DNA of 60,000 bases from Adiantum capillus-veneris (Eukaryota; Streptophyta; Polypodiopsida; Polypodiales; Pteridaceae), in assembly GCA_014529385.2 (NCBI GenBank), contig CM043947.1:115463587-115523586 (forward strand), in the 5' to 3' direction. Each line of letters opens with the position of its first letter. Within the stretch, counting starts at the first letter, position 1. The position numbers were made by a program, and so were the translations under genes. The notes under the pieces were generated by a model, which was not told the origin of the DNA, did no database searches, and saw only the letters and a list, made by a program, of their open reading frames with translations. Shown here in pieces: positions 41,334 through 51,114 of this stretch.

Positions 41334-41842
41334 TAGGTACTCATAAATTTCAGTTTTGGGCACTTTCAAAATTCTGCTCTGTCATCCTACGCGTTTTCCG
41401 GAGATGGGTTTAGAGTGAGGGTTTTGAGTGTAGAAGCTTAGGGACAGGTGTATCCTAGTGAGGGGATGGTGTTCCTTATGTTTCCTACGAATTTGGCATG
41501 ATTAGGTGAGTTACCTTTCATATGTTTGTATGTGTCTAGATGGTGTAGTTGAGAGCAGTGAGGTTCTTGATTGTGGTTTAGATGGCCTTCCAGAGTGTTG
41601 TATGTGTAGGATGGTCTCAGCCTGACAAGTTAAAGAGATTTCCTTCGTGCGTGTATCGTGTCATCTGTGTCCTCGATTGACATTGTGTTGATCTGGGTAG
41701 TGTTTGCATGCACTTCATGGGTGTGTGAGTCGCTCCCGCAACAGGCTGCTACTGCTTTCTTTTCTATTTCTTCAATTCTTGCTCGTCTTTCTTCGTTGTT
41801 CGAGCTTCTGTATGAGCTTCATGGGAGCTTTTTGCAGATTCA
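41334..41842. other. no gene seen
   Basis: Unassigned sequence between LTR-D and the gag remnant. It may be decayed pol of the downstream minus-strand element, but no motif supports this. Confidence 0.35.
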
Positions 41843-43350
41843 TCATCTGACCTCTTTCGTTTCAAGGTGGGGTTCTACCACCACTTTGGATTTCTCTTTA
41901 CTGGTTCCTACCACAAGCTCCTCGGGTCTTGCTATACTCTCAAGCTTGGGTTTTTGTGTTTCTAGCATCTCTTGAGTAATTCTTACCAGATTTTGATAAT
42001 CTTCAAGATTAGCTGCTTCCATATCTGGAGAAGGATAGTTTTTCCATTTGTTTTTTATGTTTTGGCATGCTTTAAGTCCCTCTTGGTAAGCTTCCAAGGC
42101 TGCATTGATTGGCTCAAAAATTTTGTCTACCAAAATTGATCCTCCAGATTTCACTGTGGTTTCCCTAATTTCACTTCCAGTTTCTTTCACTTTTCCCTGG
42201 AATAGTTTCTTGGCTTTCTCCTCAATTTCAATCCTTTGTTTCTGTTTTCTCATCTCATACCTTTGGCTTCTGCTTCTCTTGGTCTTTTGAGAGGAAATTT
42301 TAGTATTCTCCGAATCAGTAGAGGGATTATGTTTCTTTTTCTTAGCCTGGGATCTGGTGATTACCTTGATTGGAACAATAGGTTCACTCTCAGATGAGCT
42401 ACTAGGTATCACTTGGATTACATTTACTACTGCTTTACCCTTGTTTAAAGGATTTTTTGGGCAATCTTCAGGGAGGTGTCCTCCCTTTTTGCAACATTGT
42501 ATAGAAAAAGCTTCAACTAGCTTAATATTCTTGTCAGGCTCTAGGCATTCATTTTTCCAGTGATGATCTGTACCACAATTATCACAATTTTCAGTTCCAT
42601 GTTTAATCATGGGTCTTACCATCAGAGGTCTAACACCTTGATTAGTTACATAGTACATTGGTGCAAGCTCTGGTGTAGTATAAGTCTGAGGTTCTTCCAT
42701 TGGTGGTGGATGTGAACTATACGACTCTCCTTCTACCATTATTGTAGAGGACCTAGGCTCAACATAGGGTGTAACGAGCACTTGTGCTTGTTCATCTATG
42801 ACCCCCTCTGAATTCATGTACTTTACATGCACTGCATTATGTCTAGGATATGGAGGTTGTTGACCCAAAATGGGTTGACGTCTTTCCATACCCATCGGTA
42901 GTCTTTGAGCATATTAGGCTGATATTTGTACATGGGTTGTCCTTGTGGCCTCAGAGGCACATATTGAACATTCCCATCATACTTTGGTGGGTAATAACAC
43001 TCATTATTCTCATGCTTGCTCCATTTATCCTCGATTGCACACCACTTTTTTGGCCTAATTAGTTGTCCTTGCTGAGGTGTCCCTTGCCTTGGTCCCTCCA
43101 TAGGTGCTTTTTGCATGTTATTCATCATTTTATTCATCCTTTTGAGAATATCTTCTATGGTTGTAAGCGGTGCTACAACAGTCGTTCCCACTTGTGCTAG
43201 TTTAGTGGATGTTGTTTTCTCACTTTGATTATCCTTAGGGACATCTTCTTCATTGAAAATATCACAATTGTCTCCTAGGTCAATAGCATCTGACACACAC
43301 TCTTCCAGGTTCATATGTTTCTTGCTATACAATATAGCATGAAGTTCTTT
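41843..43350 (-). pseudogene. gag remnant with zinc knuckles, frameshifted
   Basis: Two overlapping minus-strand frames make up one Gag-like gene with a frameshift near 42860. The 350-codon frame (42895-41843) has a CX2CX4HX4C knuckle (C104, C107, H112, C117; CDNCGTDHHWKNEC), a second degenerate knuckle (CKKGGHLPEDC) and a basic segment (KTKRSRSQRYEMRKQKQRIE). The upstream frame contains CAIEDKWSKHENNEC and a Pro/Gln-rich linker. Its apparent first 25 or so residues (43428-43350) derive from an LTR junction. No pol follows in the same direction. The family is an unplaced plant LTR element. Confidence 0.6.
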
Positions 43351-43356
43351 GGTTAG

Positions 43357-44072
43357 CCACACACACACACACACACATTCTATCATATTGTGGAGTGCAA
43401 AATGCAAGATCTCCATCTCCTTCTCCAAGTTTGTTGAGAAGCGGAGAGCTTACACCAACACTCTTGGCTATGGAATGCAAATCCAACCAAGAGCCATTCT
43501 TCAACGCTTAAGCTTGCCATATTCTTCATCTTCATTACTATGCTATTATGCTATGCTAAGCAAGAAGAGTGATGATAAGTGAGGAACTATTTCTTTCTCC
43601 TATGGGATGTTTCTTCTTCCTCTTCCCTACCCTCATTCCCCGCTAGCTCTCTCCACCTTCAAAGGTGTTTGAGGCCTTGGGACTGAGGCTTGGGATAGTT
43701 AATGCTTTTTGAAAATTTTATGCTAAGCTCATGATGCATGAAGCTTTCCATCTTCATAGCATCACCAAGTTCACAAGGAACACAAAGATTGTATTGTAAC
43801 AAAGTCTCTCTTGATGGGAGAATCTATAATACAAACGCCTTTTGGAGCGGGGACCGACGCTAAGTAAATCCAGTCCTCATCTATTGTCATGTTCTTCAAT
43901 GCTCTCTCTCTTGCAAAAGTATTGTTCATGCCAAGTTAATTATGTACTATGTTTATGTTTCTATCGTCAACTAAGTTTACCCTCCATATTGTCAAAGTAA
44001 TCTCACAAAAAATGCTCACTCTAATTCTCTTAATTCCGCTATTCTCAAATGTCATAGGCCATTTGCATTACA
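43357..44072 (+). repeat. partial LTR, diverged Gy1 relative
   Basis: The sequence follows the last 700 bp of the Gy1 LTR (AATCCAACCAAGAGCC, TCTCTCTTGATGGGAGAA, GCCTTTTGGAG) with many changes and ends TTACA. The 5' part is lost at the gag remnant. Confidence 0.8.
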
Positions 44073-44073
44073 T

Positions 44074-44085
44074 TGGTATCAAAGC
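44074..44085 (+). other. primer-binding site of Gy1 relative
   Basis: TGGTATCAAAGC, one base after the LTR end, as in Gy1 but with an A for G. Confidence 0.85.
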
Positions 44086-44489
44086 ACTTGGTTTCTCTTT
44101 TATTGCTTTAGAAGAGAGGTCCTTAAATAGCCTATTAATGGTTGATTTTGCTAATTATATTAGGGTAAGTGGGACTAGGATCTATTATCGGTTTTGTTGA
44201 GCCCACTATGTGAAATATGATGCACACCTTGGGAGCTTTGGTCTTAATTATGGAGTCTTCTTAGACTTGCCTACATTTTACCATTATTGAGCCAGCCATA
44301 AGAAGTTCAAAAGGAGCTATCCCTCGGTAACTTTGCTATGTTAGACCCACTCCACTACTCTCTATAATTAACCAATTTGAGCCATGGGTGTAGATACTTA
44401 AGTGCCTATTTTCAAAGGCTAAGAGAAGTAGCACCTAAGGTTTTGGATTGCCAAAGCATACACTAAGTAAACACATAAGTTTAAGTAAC

Positions 44490-44856
44490 ATGGTTGACAA
44501 TAACCAAGAGAGTAAAATGAACATTGATAACTTTGATTTTTCACATGAAGGTGCTAATGATGATGCCCCCATGTTTTGCTAACTATCTTGTTACTAGGTT
44601 GCAACAAGCTATGGGCAACCCCGCTTTCCAAGCTGAAGTTACTCAATAACTTCGTGCTTATGGGATTTCCTTTCCTCTCCAAGAGGAAAGAGAGCTTAGG
44701 AGGCCTCTTGATGAGGACCCCAAAAGAAGACGCTCTCCCATACGAGAGGAGGAATCCAGAGATCAATAAAGTAATGAATCCCTAAGTTCCTTGGATGATG
44801 TGGCTCCACGAACAAGGCGGACTAAACGATCGCTAACTCCTCCCAAGAGAAAACAG
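44490..44856 (+). pseudogene. truncated gag of Gy1 relative
   Basis: It begins MVDNNQESKMNIDNFDFSHE, clearly related to the Gy1 polyprotein start (MADNSKESEINVDNFDFAHE). The frame is lost near 44573, has a stop at about 44647 and another near 44767, and is cut at 44856 by the next element. It shows that the Gy1 lineage has an older, diverged subfamily here, and it supports the start chosen for Gy1. Gag function is absent because of the breaks and the missing remainder. Confidence 0.85.
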
Positions 44857-45268
44857 TGTTAGGAGTTTTTTGGAAGAAGTAATTGCGTATATGTACATAT
44901 CCATGCATGGTGCATCGAATAAAGAATTGTCCATTTTCCAGATCTAGGTGGCTACTTGGGGCCCACATGTGTACAAGAAGGACAACATGTACATAGTGCA
45001 TCAATTTTAATCGTCATCAGTATTAGTGTGTTTTTTCTATAATAATGAGGAGTTGGTAGCGCGTAAAATTTCTCGAGGAATCTATCTGCAGGTTGACAAC
45101 ATGAGGTAAGCATCTGTGTCAGATGGCATCCATTGGTGTCAGGAGGTCGAATGGGGTCAATACTTGCACGTGGATAAGCAAGGACACAACGTGGGTGTTT
45201 TCTTGTGATGATTATGTAGAAAGTTCATCATGAGGACTATATCTGGGGGCCACTTCATGTGGTTACGA
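44857..45268 (+). repeat. inverted U3 fragment attached to the element end
   Basis: It starts TGTTAGGAGTTTTTTGG and is the inverted match of about 45980-46388, the first 400 bp of the neighbouring LTR. It joins the LTR's 3' end at 45269, around a GATG shared by both sides. Confidence 0.88.
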
Positions 45269-46388
45269 TGTGAGTGGGATGGAAACACATAGAACGCCTC
45301 TATAATGACCCAACACACACTATGGGGCACCACTCGGCTTACACAACCCACCTGGCTAAGACAGAAAACACACCTATGGAGTGAGAGAAGAGAGACTACC
45401 CATTTACCCACTCCACACAGAGAGACACACACACACACACACCCAAAAAACTCAGCTCAAAACAGGAGAATTTTTTATATTTAGATACAATTGATCTTGG
45501 GCCAACATCAATGGGGAAAACAGCTCACACAATATGGGTAAAATATGCCAGATACAATCACACATTGGAGCAGAAGCTTTGCTCATAGAAGAAACTAACA
45601 CAACCAAAATAGAAAAAAGAAAGTTAGGAATTTGGCAAAATGGACAGCACCATCGCGTTTGGAACGGCCCAAAACCCTAGTCTACAATGTCAAAGTGCTC
45701 AAATCCCACCTCGGATGAGTAGTTTACGGCCAAAACATGCTACAAAAATAGCAAAAACATATTTGCGGTTGTTCCTCCTCTTTGCTCCATGGCTTTTATG
45801 GTCTTCTCTCATTTTTTTCAGTTTCCACTCTTAGCTTTATTACTTGGGCACCCTTGGCATTTTAGTTGACCTCAAACGAACCCTGAACAGGCCAAAAACT
45901 CACCTCACAGTGCATAGTTGTCACCCTGCTGCATCCATCCGCACACCTGGAACTCAACTTTTTTCAATAATGCATCCCGCCACAACATGAATTGGCCCCA
46001 AAATATAGTCCTCATGATGACCTTTCTGCATAATTATCACAAGAAAACACCCACGTTGTGTCCGTCTTTATCCAAGTGCAAATATTGACCCCATTCGACC
46101 TCCTGACGCCACTAGATGCCATCTGACGCACCTGCTTACCTCATGTCGTCGGCCTGCGGATAGATTCCTTGAGAAGTTTTACACGCTGCCAAATCCTCAT
46201 TATTATAGAGAAAACACACTAGTACTGGTGATAGTGAAAATCGATGCACTATGTACACCCTGTCCTACCTGTACACATGTGGGCCCCACATAACCACCTG
46301 GCTCTGGAAAATGGGCAATCCTTTATTCAATGCACCATGCATGGGTATGTACATATGCGCAATCACTTGCTCCAAAAAACTCCTGACA
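45269..46388 (-). repeat. 3' LTR of gag-protease element
   Basis: 1120 bp in minus sense, from TGTCAGGAGTTTTTTGG (46388) to the CTCACA end (45269). Its outer part matches the right LTR at 49413. It carries the empty site (45399-45409) for the MITE found in the other LTR. Confidence 0.82.
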
Positions 46389-46698
46389 TAGTTTGCCCAT
46401 CCCCTTGCCTGCTAGATCATTCATGATCAGCAGCAACAAAAAGAGATATTCATTCCACCTGGATCCTACACAAAAACACATTACATTCCCTTCATCAAAA
46501 ACTTAATCAAGATTCCACCTGGTTCCCAAGGAAAACCTGTAGAGATTCCATGCATCAACTTTGCATCAATAAAACCATCAATTACTTTGGCATAGACCTA
46601 CATGTGCAAATATATCTCCTTCTCCATAGTTGAGAGGTCTCCACTGATCATTTGTGTCATTAATTCTTGCTTCTTTGACAATCCATCCTTGGTTTGCA

Positions 46699-47373
46699 TC
46701 AGCCCTCAATCACTTCATAAGGCCCTTCACTTTCATTTTCAACCTCATTCACAAATGCAACTAAACCAGACTCGTGGATTCCTTTGTCCATCAAAAGAAA
46801 TGCAACATCAGCATCCTCATCACTGCTGGTAGTACTATTACTATCCTCATCAGTCACTCTGGAATAGTCTTCATCACTAGACTCATCCTCATCTTCATAA
46901 ATCTCGTCCAATCGTTTCATTGTGTCCATATTATATAGCTTCTTGGCACCTATCTTTTCATAGAGGCTAATCGTACCACGTCTCCAATCTTGAACAACTT
47001 CCACTGCAAGTAACCATGGTCTACCAAGTATAATAGAATATGCTCCCAACCCCACTGGCATCACATGAAAATCAACCACTTCCTTTTCATCATACGCCTC
47101 CACTTCTAAGCTCTTTACAACACCCAAACATTTTACTTTTTAATGGTTTGCCAATCTGATCCAAAATCTTGACACCCTAGTCACTGTAAGACCCATCTTC
47201 TCAACGCATGAGTGTGTTATGACACATATTTGGGCTCCGCCATCCTCATAAACTTGTCCCATATTTTTTCTTTTATGCCACACATCTACTATTGGACAAA
47301 TTTCTGGTAGCTCATCCATCACCAACACCTTCATTGAACCTCTCTCTAGTTCTTTCTCCATTGGGTTAACCAT
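46699..47373 (-). pseudogene. retropepsin remnant of gag-protease element
   Basis: Two minus-strand frames. The first (47373-47140) holds VYEDGGAQICVITHSCVEKM, with the D-G-G triplet at residues 44-46, an accepted retropepsin variant. The second (47127-46699) holds the C-terminal part, VVDFHVMPVGLGAYSIILGR, followed by PWL, then a long Asp/Glu/Ser-rich tail. A stop between them splits the domain. A protease would have matured Gag. The acidic tail ends at PYEVIEG without entering reverse transcriptase. Confidence 0.72.
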
Positions 47374-47385
47374 CCTCTTCCATTG

Positions 47386-48373
47386 TCACTTTAGCTTAGG
47401 CACCATCTCTATAAGCTGCCCAAAGGTAACATCTGCCTTCCTGCTTGTGAGATCCTCCTTCAAATCATAGCTTAATTGCCCATCCCCTAGTGGAAAATCT
47501 GAACATGAAACTTGCGACGAGCCTCCAGAACCTACCATTGTTTTCTCCAACACCATTTCTAGGTCTTTCTTCATCTCGTCGCTGATTTGCAAACCTCCCT
47601 TGACCTCGAGTATTTTCCACTTGACCTAGCATGTTTAGGTTGAGATTCTTCATTAATTCTACCACTTGCCTCATGTCTTGCCTTAGCCCATCATTTTGCA
47701 CTGCTGTAGTGACCACTGCTGGCATAACCTGAGGAGTAACAGAAACCACTGGTTCATGATGAACCCCTGGCATGCGGCCTTGCAAAGAATCCATGGGCTG
47801 AAATTCAAATCTCATGGGCAAAGACTCCACCCCTAACTGGCTTATTTTCCCCAGCTTCCACTCTTTGTTCCTTGCTACCTCTAGTGTATCTTCATATGTC
47901 CTAGGCTTCTTTAGCTCCACTCTCCAACGTATGTTCTCCCAAAGACCAGCCAAGAACCTGTCCTTCTTCATCATTTCAGGTAGGGGTACTTGTGGTGCTA
48001 AGGCCTTGCACATCCTCTCCCATGCCAATGAAAACTTACGTATGTACGTATCTACTGGCTCACCTTCCTTCTGTACCAAACCTTGTACTTCTTGCCAGAC
48101 TTTGTCAGGATCTTCTATCTTCACAAAATCTACTTCCAATCCATGCCTTAGATTTTCCCAACTGAATCTTACAGGTGGATCAGCCATACGCAACTCCTCT
48201 TCAAATGATTTGGACCACACTCGTGCATCACTCTTCAAACAAATTTGGAGAAGATGTAACATCTGTGTCGGGTCATGAATCTGGTTGCTAATGCAGGCAA
48301 CCTCCATCTTTTCCAAAAAGTCTTCCACATCTTCATCACTTCTTCCATGAAACTCCGGATAAGAGAAATCCAT
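47386..48373 (-). pseudogene. Gag of gag-protease element, frameshifted at its end
   Basis: 302 codons from 48373, starting MDFSYPEFHGRSDEDVEDFL, with the classical Gag pattern: ICLKSDARVWSKSFEEELRM, LRHGLEVDFVKIEDPDKVW and LVQKEGEPVDTYIRKFSLAW. The frame ends at 47465, but coding continues in another frame (47592-47386) with DVTFGQLIEMVPKLK, the linker usually found between Gag and protease. A shift in the overlap therefore separates them. It could be a programmed frameshift, but stops further on favour decay. The protein would form particles; polymerase must have come from another element. Confidence 0.78.
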
Positions 48374-49390
48374 GGCTACCCAATTTACGATGCTTTGAGA
48401 ACCCCTTCAAACACACGTGCAAGAAACCAAAACTTTTGACTGACTCAATTCCCTGAAACTTCAATGGAGCTCAACTTTAGATAAGGAAAAACACATGCAC
48501 ATCAAATGATTTTTCATAGTTAATCATCGAAATTACAACAGACAAAGGACATTCTAGGATCTCTCTTAATCTTCTTGGCCCAAACATAAAGACTATGCGC
48601 TGCTGGAAAAAAATCTTCCTGGACACATGAGCATTTATTTGGATTCTTTGAGTTAAATGAAAAGGAGTGAATTGAGAGCCATTTTGATCATCCATTAAAG
48701 TCAACCATGCGGCTCCCAAGAAAGCACACCTGTCTTATCCTCTGATTTTGCCAAAATTTCAACAGCATAATAGCATAAATGGTTCAAAAGACCAAAAAAC
48801 AGCCATCATAACTTGGAAAAATTTTGACATAGTTTCCCCAAAAGTAGAGCAGTGAGAATCCAAAATATAGACTGTATATGTATGCATAAACTGCCAACAA
48901 TAGAACCCGAGCATCAAGTAGGAATCACTAGTACATAGCCTATGGCGAGGTCATGAAAAGGGTGCTCCAGCCACCTGTATCACCGAAAGGATCTCCACAT
49001 TTGAGAATCCCCTAGCTCAATAAAAACTCACGCTATCGACCCTCACATGAAGGCTTGTGCAAATCTCGTATAGTAAAGTCTCAAAAATGACTATCTTCCA
49101 GACCAAGTCTCAAAAATCACTGGGACTACCAAATAAAACCAAATATGGCTCCACAAAGGCGTACAATGGCAGTTTCCACAAGTAACGTACAATCCAGCAG
49201 ACAATGCGCTCAAACAGGCGCCAAATGATGCATACCCATAAAAACTGTAAGTGACACCACTGCTAGTATATCATTGTACTCCAGCTACCTATACCTGTGT
49301 GAATCACCTGTCCCTGTCCCTATAACCTATAACCTGTAATCCCAAATATCGAAGCTTCAAGCTCGAAGCAGAAGGTACTCGAAGAAGATC
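48374..49390. other. 5' leader of gag-protease element, non-coding
   Basis: About 1 kb between Gag and the primer site. I see no supported gene. Confidence 0.5.
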
Positions 49391-49406
49391 CTCAGTGGGG
49401 GCACCA
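49391..49406 (-). other. primer-binding site of gag-protease element
   Basis: On the minus strand it reads TGGTGCCCCCACTGAG, six bases from the LTR end CTCACA; the same site as the nested element at 17247-17263. Confidence 0.75.
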
Positions 49407-49412
49407 AAAGAA

Positions 49413-49829
49413 TGTGAGCGGGATGAAAACACACAGAACGCCTCTATAGTGACCCGACACACACTCTTGGGATGATACATGTACACACTATGGGGCACCA
49501 CTCGGCTTACACAACCCACCTAGCCGAGATAGGAAACACACCTATGGAGTGAGAGGAGAGAGACTACCCATTTACCCGGGGTGGTCACTTATCAAAAGCT
49601 TCCTATATCACATGCGTTCAAGAGGTTATTAATAATACCTCAATATACATACTATATTTACACTACGTGCCTATTTAAAAAAACCCCACTGCCCTCTGTA
49701 TGTATACATTTTGATACATTTTGATCTTTTAATAATCCTCTCCGGTTAACGCACGTGATAGCATACACATTCTAAAAAGTGACCACCCCGGGCCCATTTA
49801 CCCTGTCCACACAGAGAGAGACACACACT
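49413..49829 (-). repeat. 5' LTR of gag-protease element, truncated
   Basis: It matches the outer part of 45269-46388, with an extra 24 bp near 49470 and a MITE at 49575-49792. It is cut off at 49829 by TGTCATGCC. Confidence 0.82.
49575..49792. mobile_element. 218-bp MITE, hAT-like
   Basis: Perfect 16-bp terminal inverted repeats, CCCGGGGTGGTCACTT, flanked by an 8-bp duplication CCCATTTA (49567-49574 and 49793-49800). The partner LTR has the single, uninterrupted CCCATTTA at 45399. An 8-bp duplication points to hAT; an 11-bp reading (CCCATTTACCC) would point to Mutator. No coding capacity. Confidence 0.92.
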
Positions 49830-50386
49830 GTCATGCCAAGGGTAGGACTAGACGGATGTACATGATCCAAGTGGGTGTATATCTATATGTGACAACTCTT
49901 TCTCGCACGGCCGATTTGGCTATGAGCCACCTTTACGTGAGCTTTCCTTTTGGAATCTCATAACAACAAGTTGCAGCAACAACTACCATGTTAGACAAGT
50001 TTAAGTTTTTCTTGTTTTCTTTCCATGCTGACACTTTACTTGGCAATTATTGTCATTGTGCAAAGCAAAGTGCTTTGGCAATTTTACATGACATGAAGCA
50101 CAGCTTCTCCCTTGTGCCAAGGAACTGCCCAATGACTTGTCATCAAGGGCCGTGGCACACAAGTTTGAAAAAACTGGCAAAATAGGGAATATCACCCCAC
50201 AGAATTCCTACCAGTTTAGATTTTGCAAGGCACTTATGGTTTTAGTTCTCACGCTTGAGACCGTTATAGTAGCCAAGGGCTTACTTTTTTTCATGCAAGG
50301 CATGATAAGCAGGTGGCATGGATTCCACCACTTTATGCATTATGCTTCCGCTATCACACTCGCAACTCTGTCAAGGACAGACTAAG
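49830..50386. other. start of LTR-C mosaic
   Basis: It begins TGTCATGCCAAGGGTAGGAC, identical to the LTR-C start for 27 bp, and then diverges. No gene is supported. Confidence 0.5.
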
Positions 50387-50908
50387 TGATGGATTGTTGA
50401 ACCTGATGGTTGGTTGCTATCAACACCCAACAGCACTAAAAGGAACCTAAATCTAGGACTTATTTCAGAGGCAAAGTGCCAATTCTAAGTCATTTTCATA
50501 TAATCACAACCCTGCAAAGCAGGTAGATCAAGATGTGGTTGTGTTTTTCTGTTACCTCTCTCAAAGAGAGAGTCATAGAAGAAACTTGTTGCCTGCTTAT
50601 AGGATACGTTGCACGTTAGGCATACGATGCACACGAGCATGGAGATCAACTATACACGTCATAGTCGTTCTAGGAAAGTTCCGCAGTCTAGCCTGCTCTT
50701 CTTCTCTCTCGTTCTCTCTCTTTCAGGGAATAATGAAAATCTTCTAAGAAGCGTTTGATACGTGTTTTGCTCGTGAGTCAGCCTGAGCCAACGTGCTCTA
50801 ACTCTCAGGTAGCACGTGTCTAAGATGCTACTCACATTATTCTTCATCGTTTCGTCCATTGAACACTCATTTGCACAAGGGCTATGAGCCACACAGGCTA
50901 CGAGCCAT
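50387..50908 (+). repeat. repeat R-C, copy 1
   Basis: Inverted match to 53502-54022 and direct match (from about 50528) to 54020-54400. Contains CTCTCAAAGAGAGAG and GA-rich stretches. No protein domain. Confidence 0.88.
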
Positions 50909-51114
50909 TGTCATGCCAAGGGTAAGACCCAACTATTGGCATTCTTTGGGTGATTGTTTTCAAGAGTGCACGGAGGTAGACAGACATGCAAATAACCTCC
51001 AAACCATCCTATATATAGACCCCTGGCCCTCTTCCATATATAGACCCCTTTACTGCATGTGTGTCCGTCACATTGCCCGGGTCGTGCCCGTCTAGTCCTA
51101 CCCTTGGCATGACA
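50909..51114 (-). repeat. LTR-C, 206 bp, with 20-bp inverted termini
   Basis: In minus sense it starts TGTCATGCCAAGGGTAGGAC at 51114 and ends with the reverse complement of nearly the same 20 bases (19/20). A polypurine tract precedes it (minus strand, 51115-51129: CCAAGGGGGAAGTAA), so it is a 3' LTR in minus sense. Confidence 0.85.

Larger units (their letters stand above)
45269..49829 (-). mobile_element. gag-protease LTR element without polymerase
   Basis: It has LTRs at 45269-46388 and 49413-49829 (truncated), a primer site at 49391-49406, Gag at 48373-47465 and protease pieces at 47373-46699. There is too little space, and no motif, for reverse transcriptase or integrase, so it is non-autonomous. 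The right end is cut by the LTR-C mosaic at 49830. Confidence 0.82.

Noticed and set aside
43350-43428. N-terminal 25 residues of the 201-codon gag frame (with VCVCVW)
   Set aside because: They translate a CA repeat and LTR sequence at a junction, not gag.
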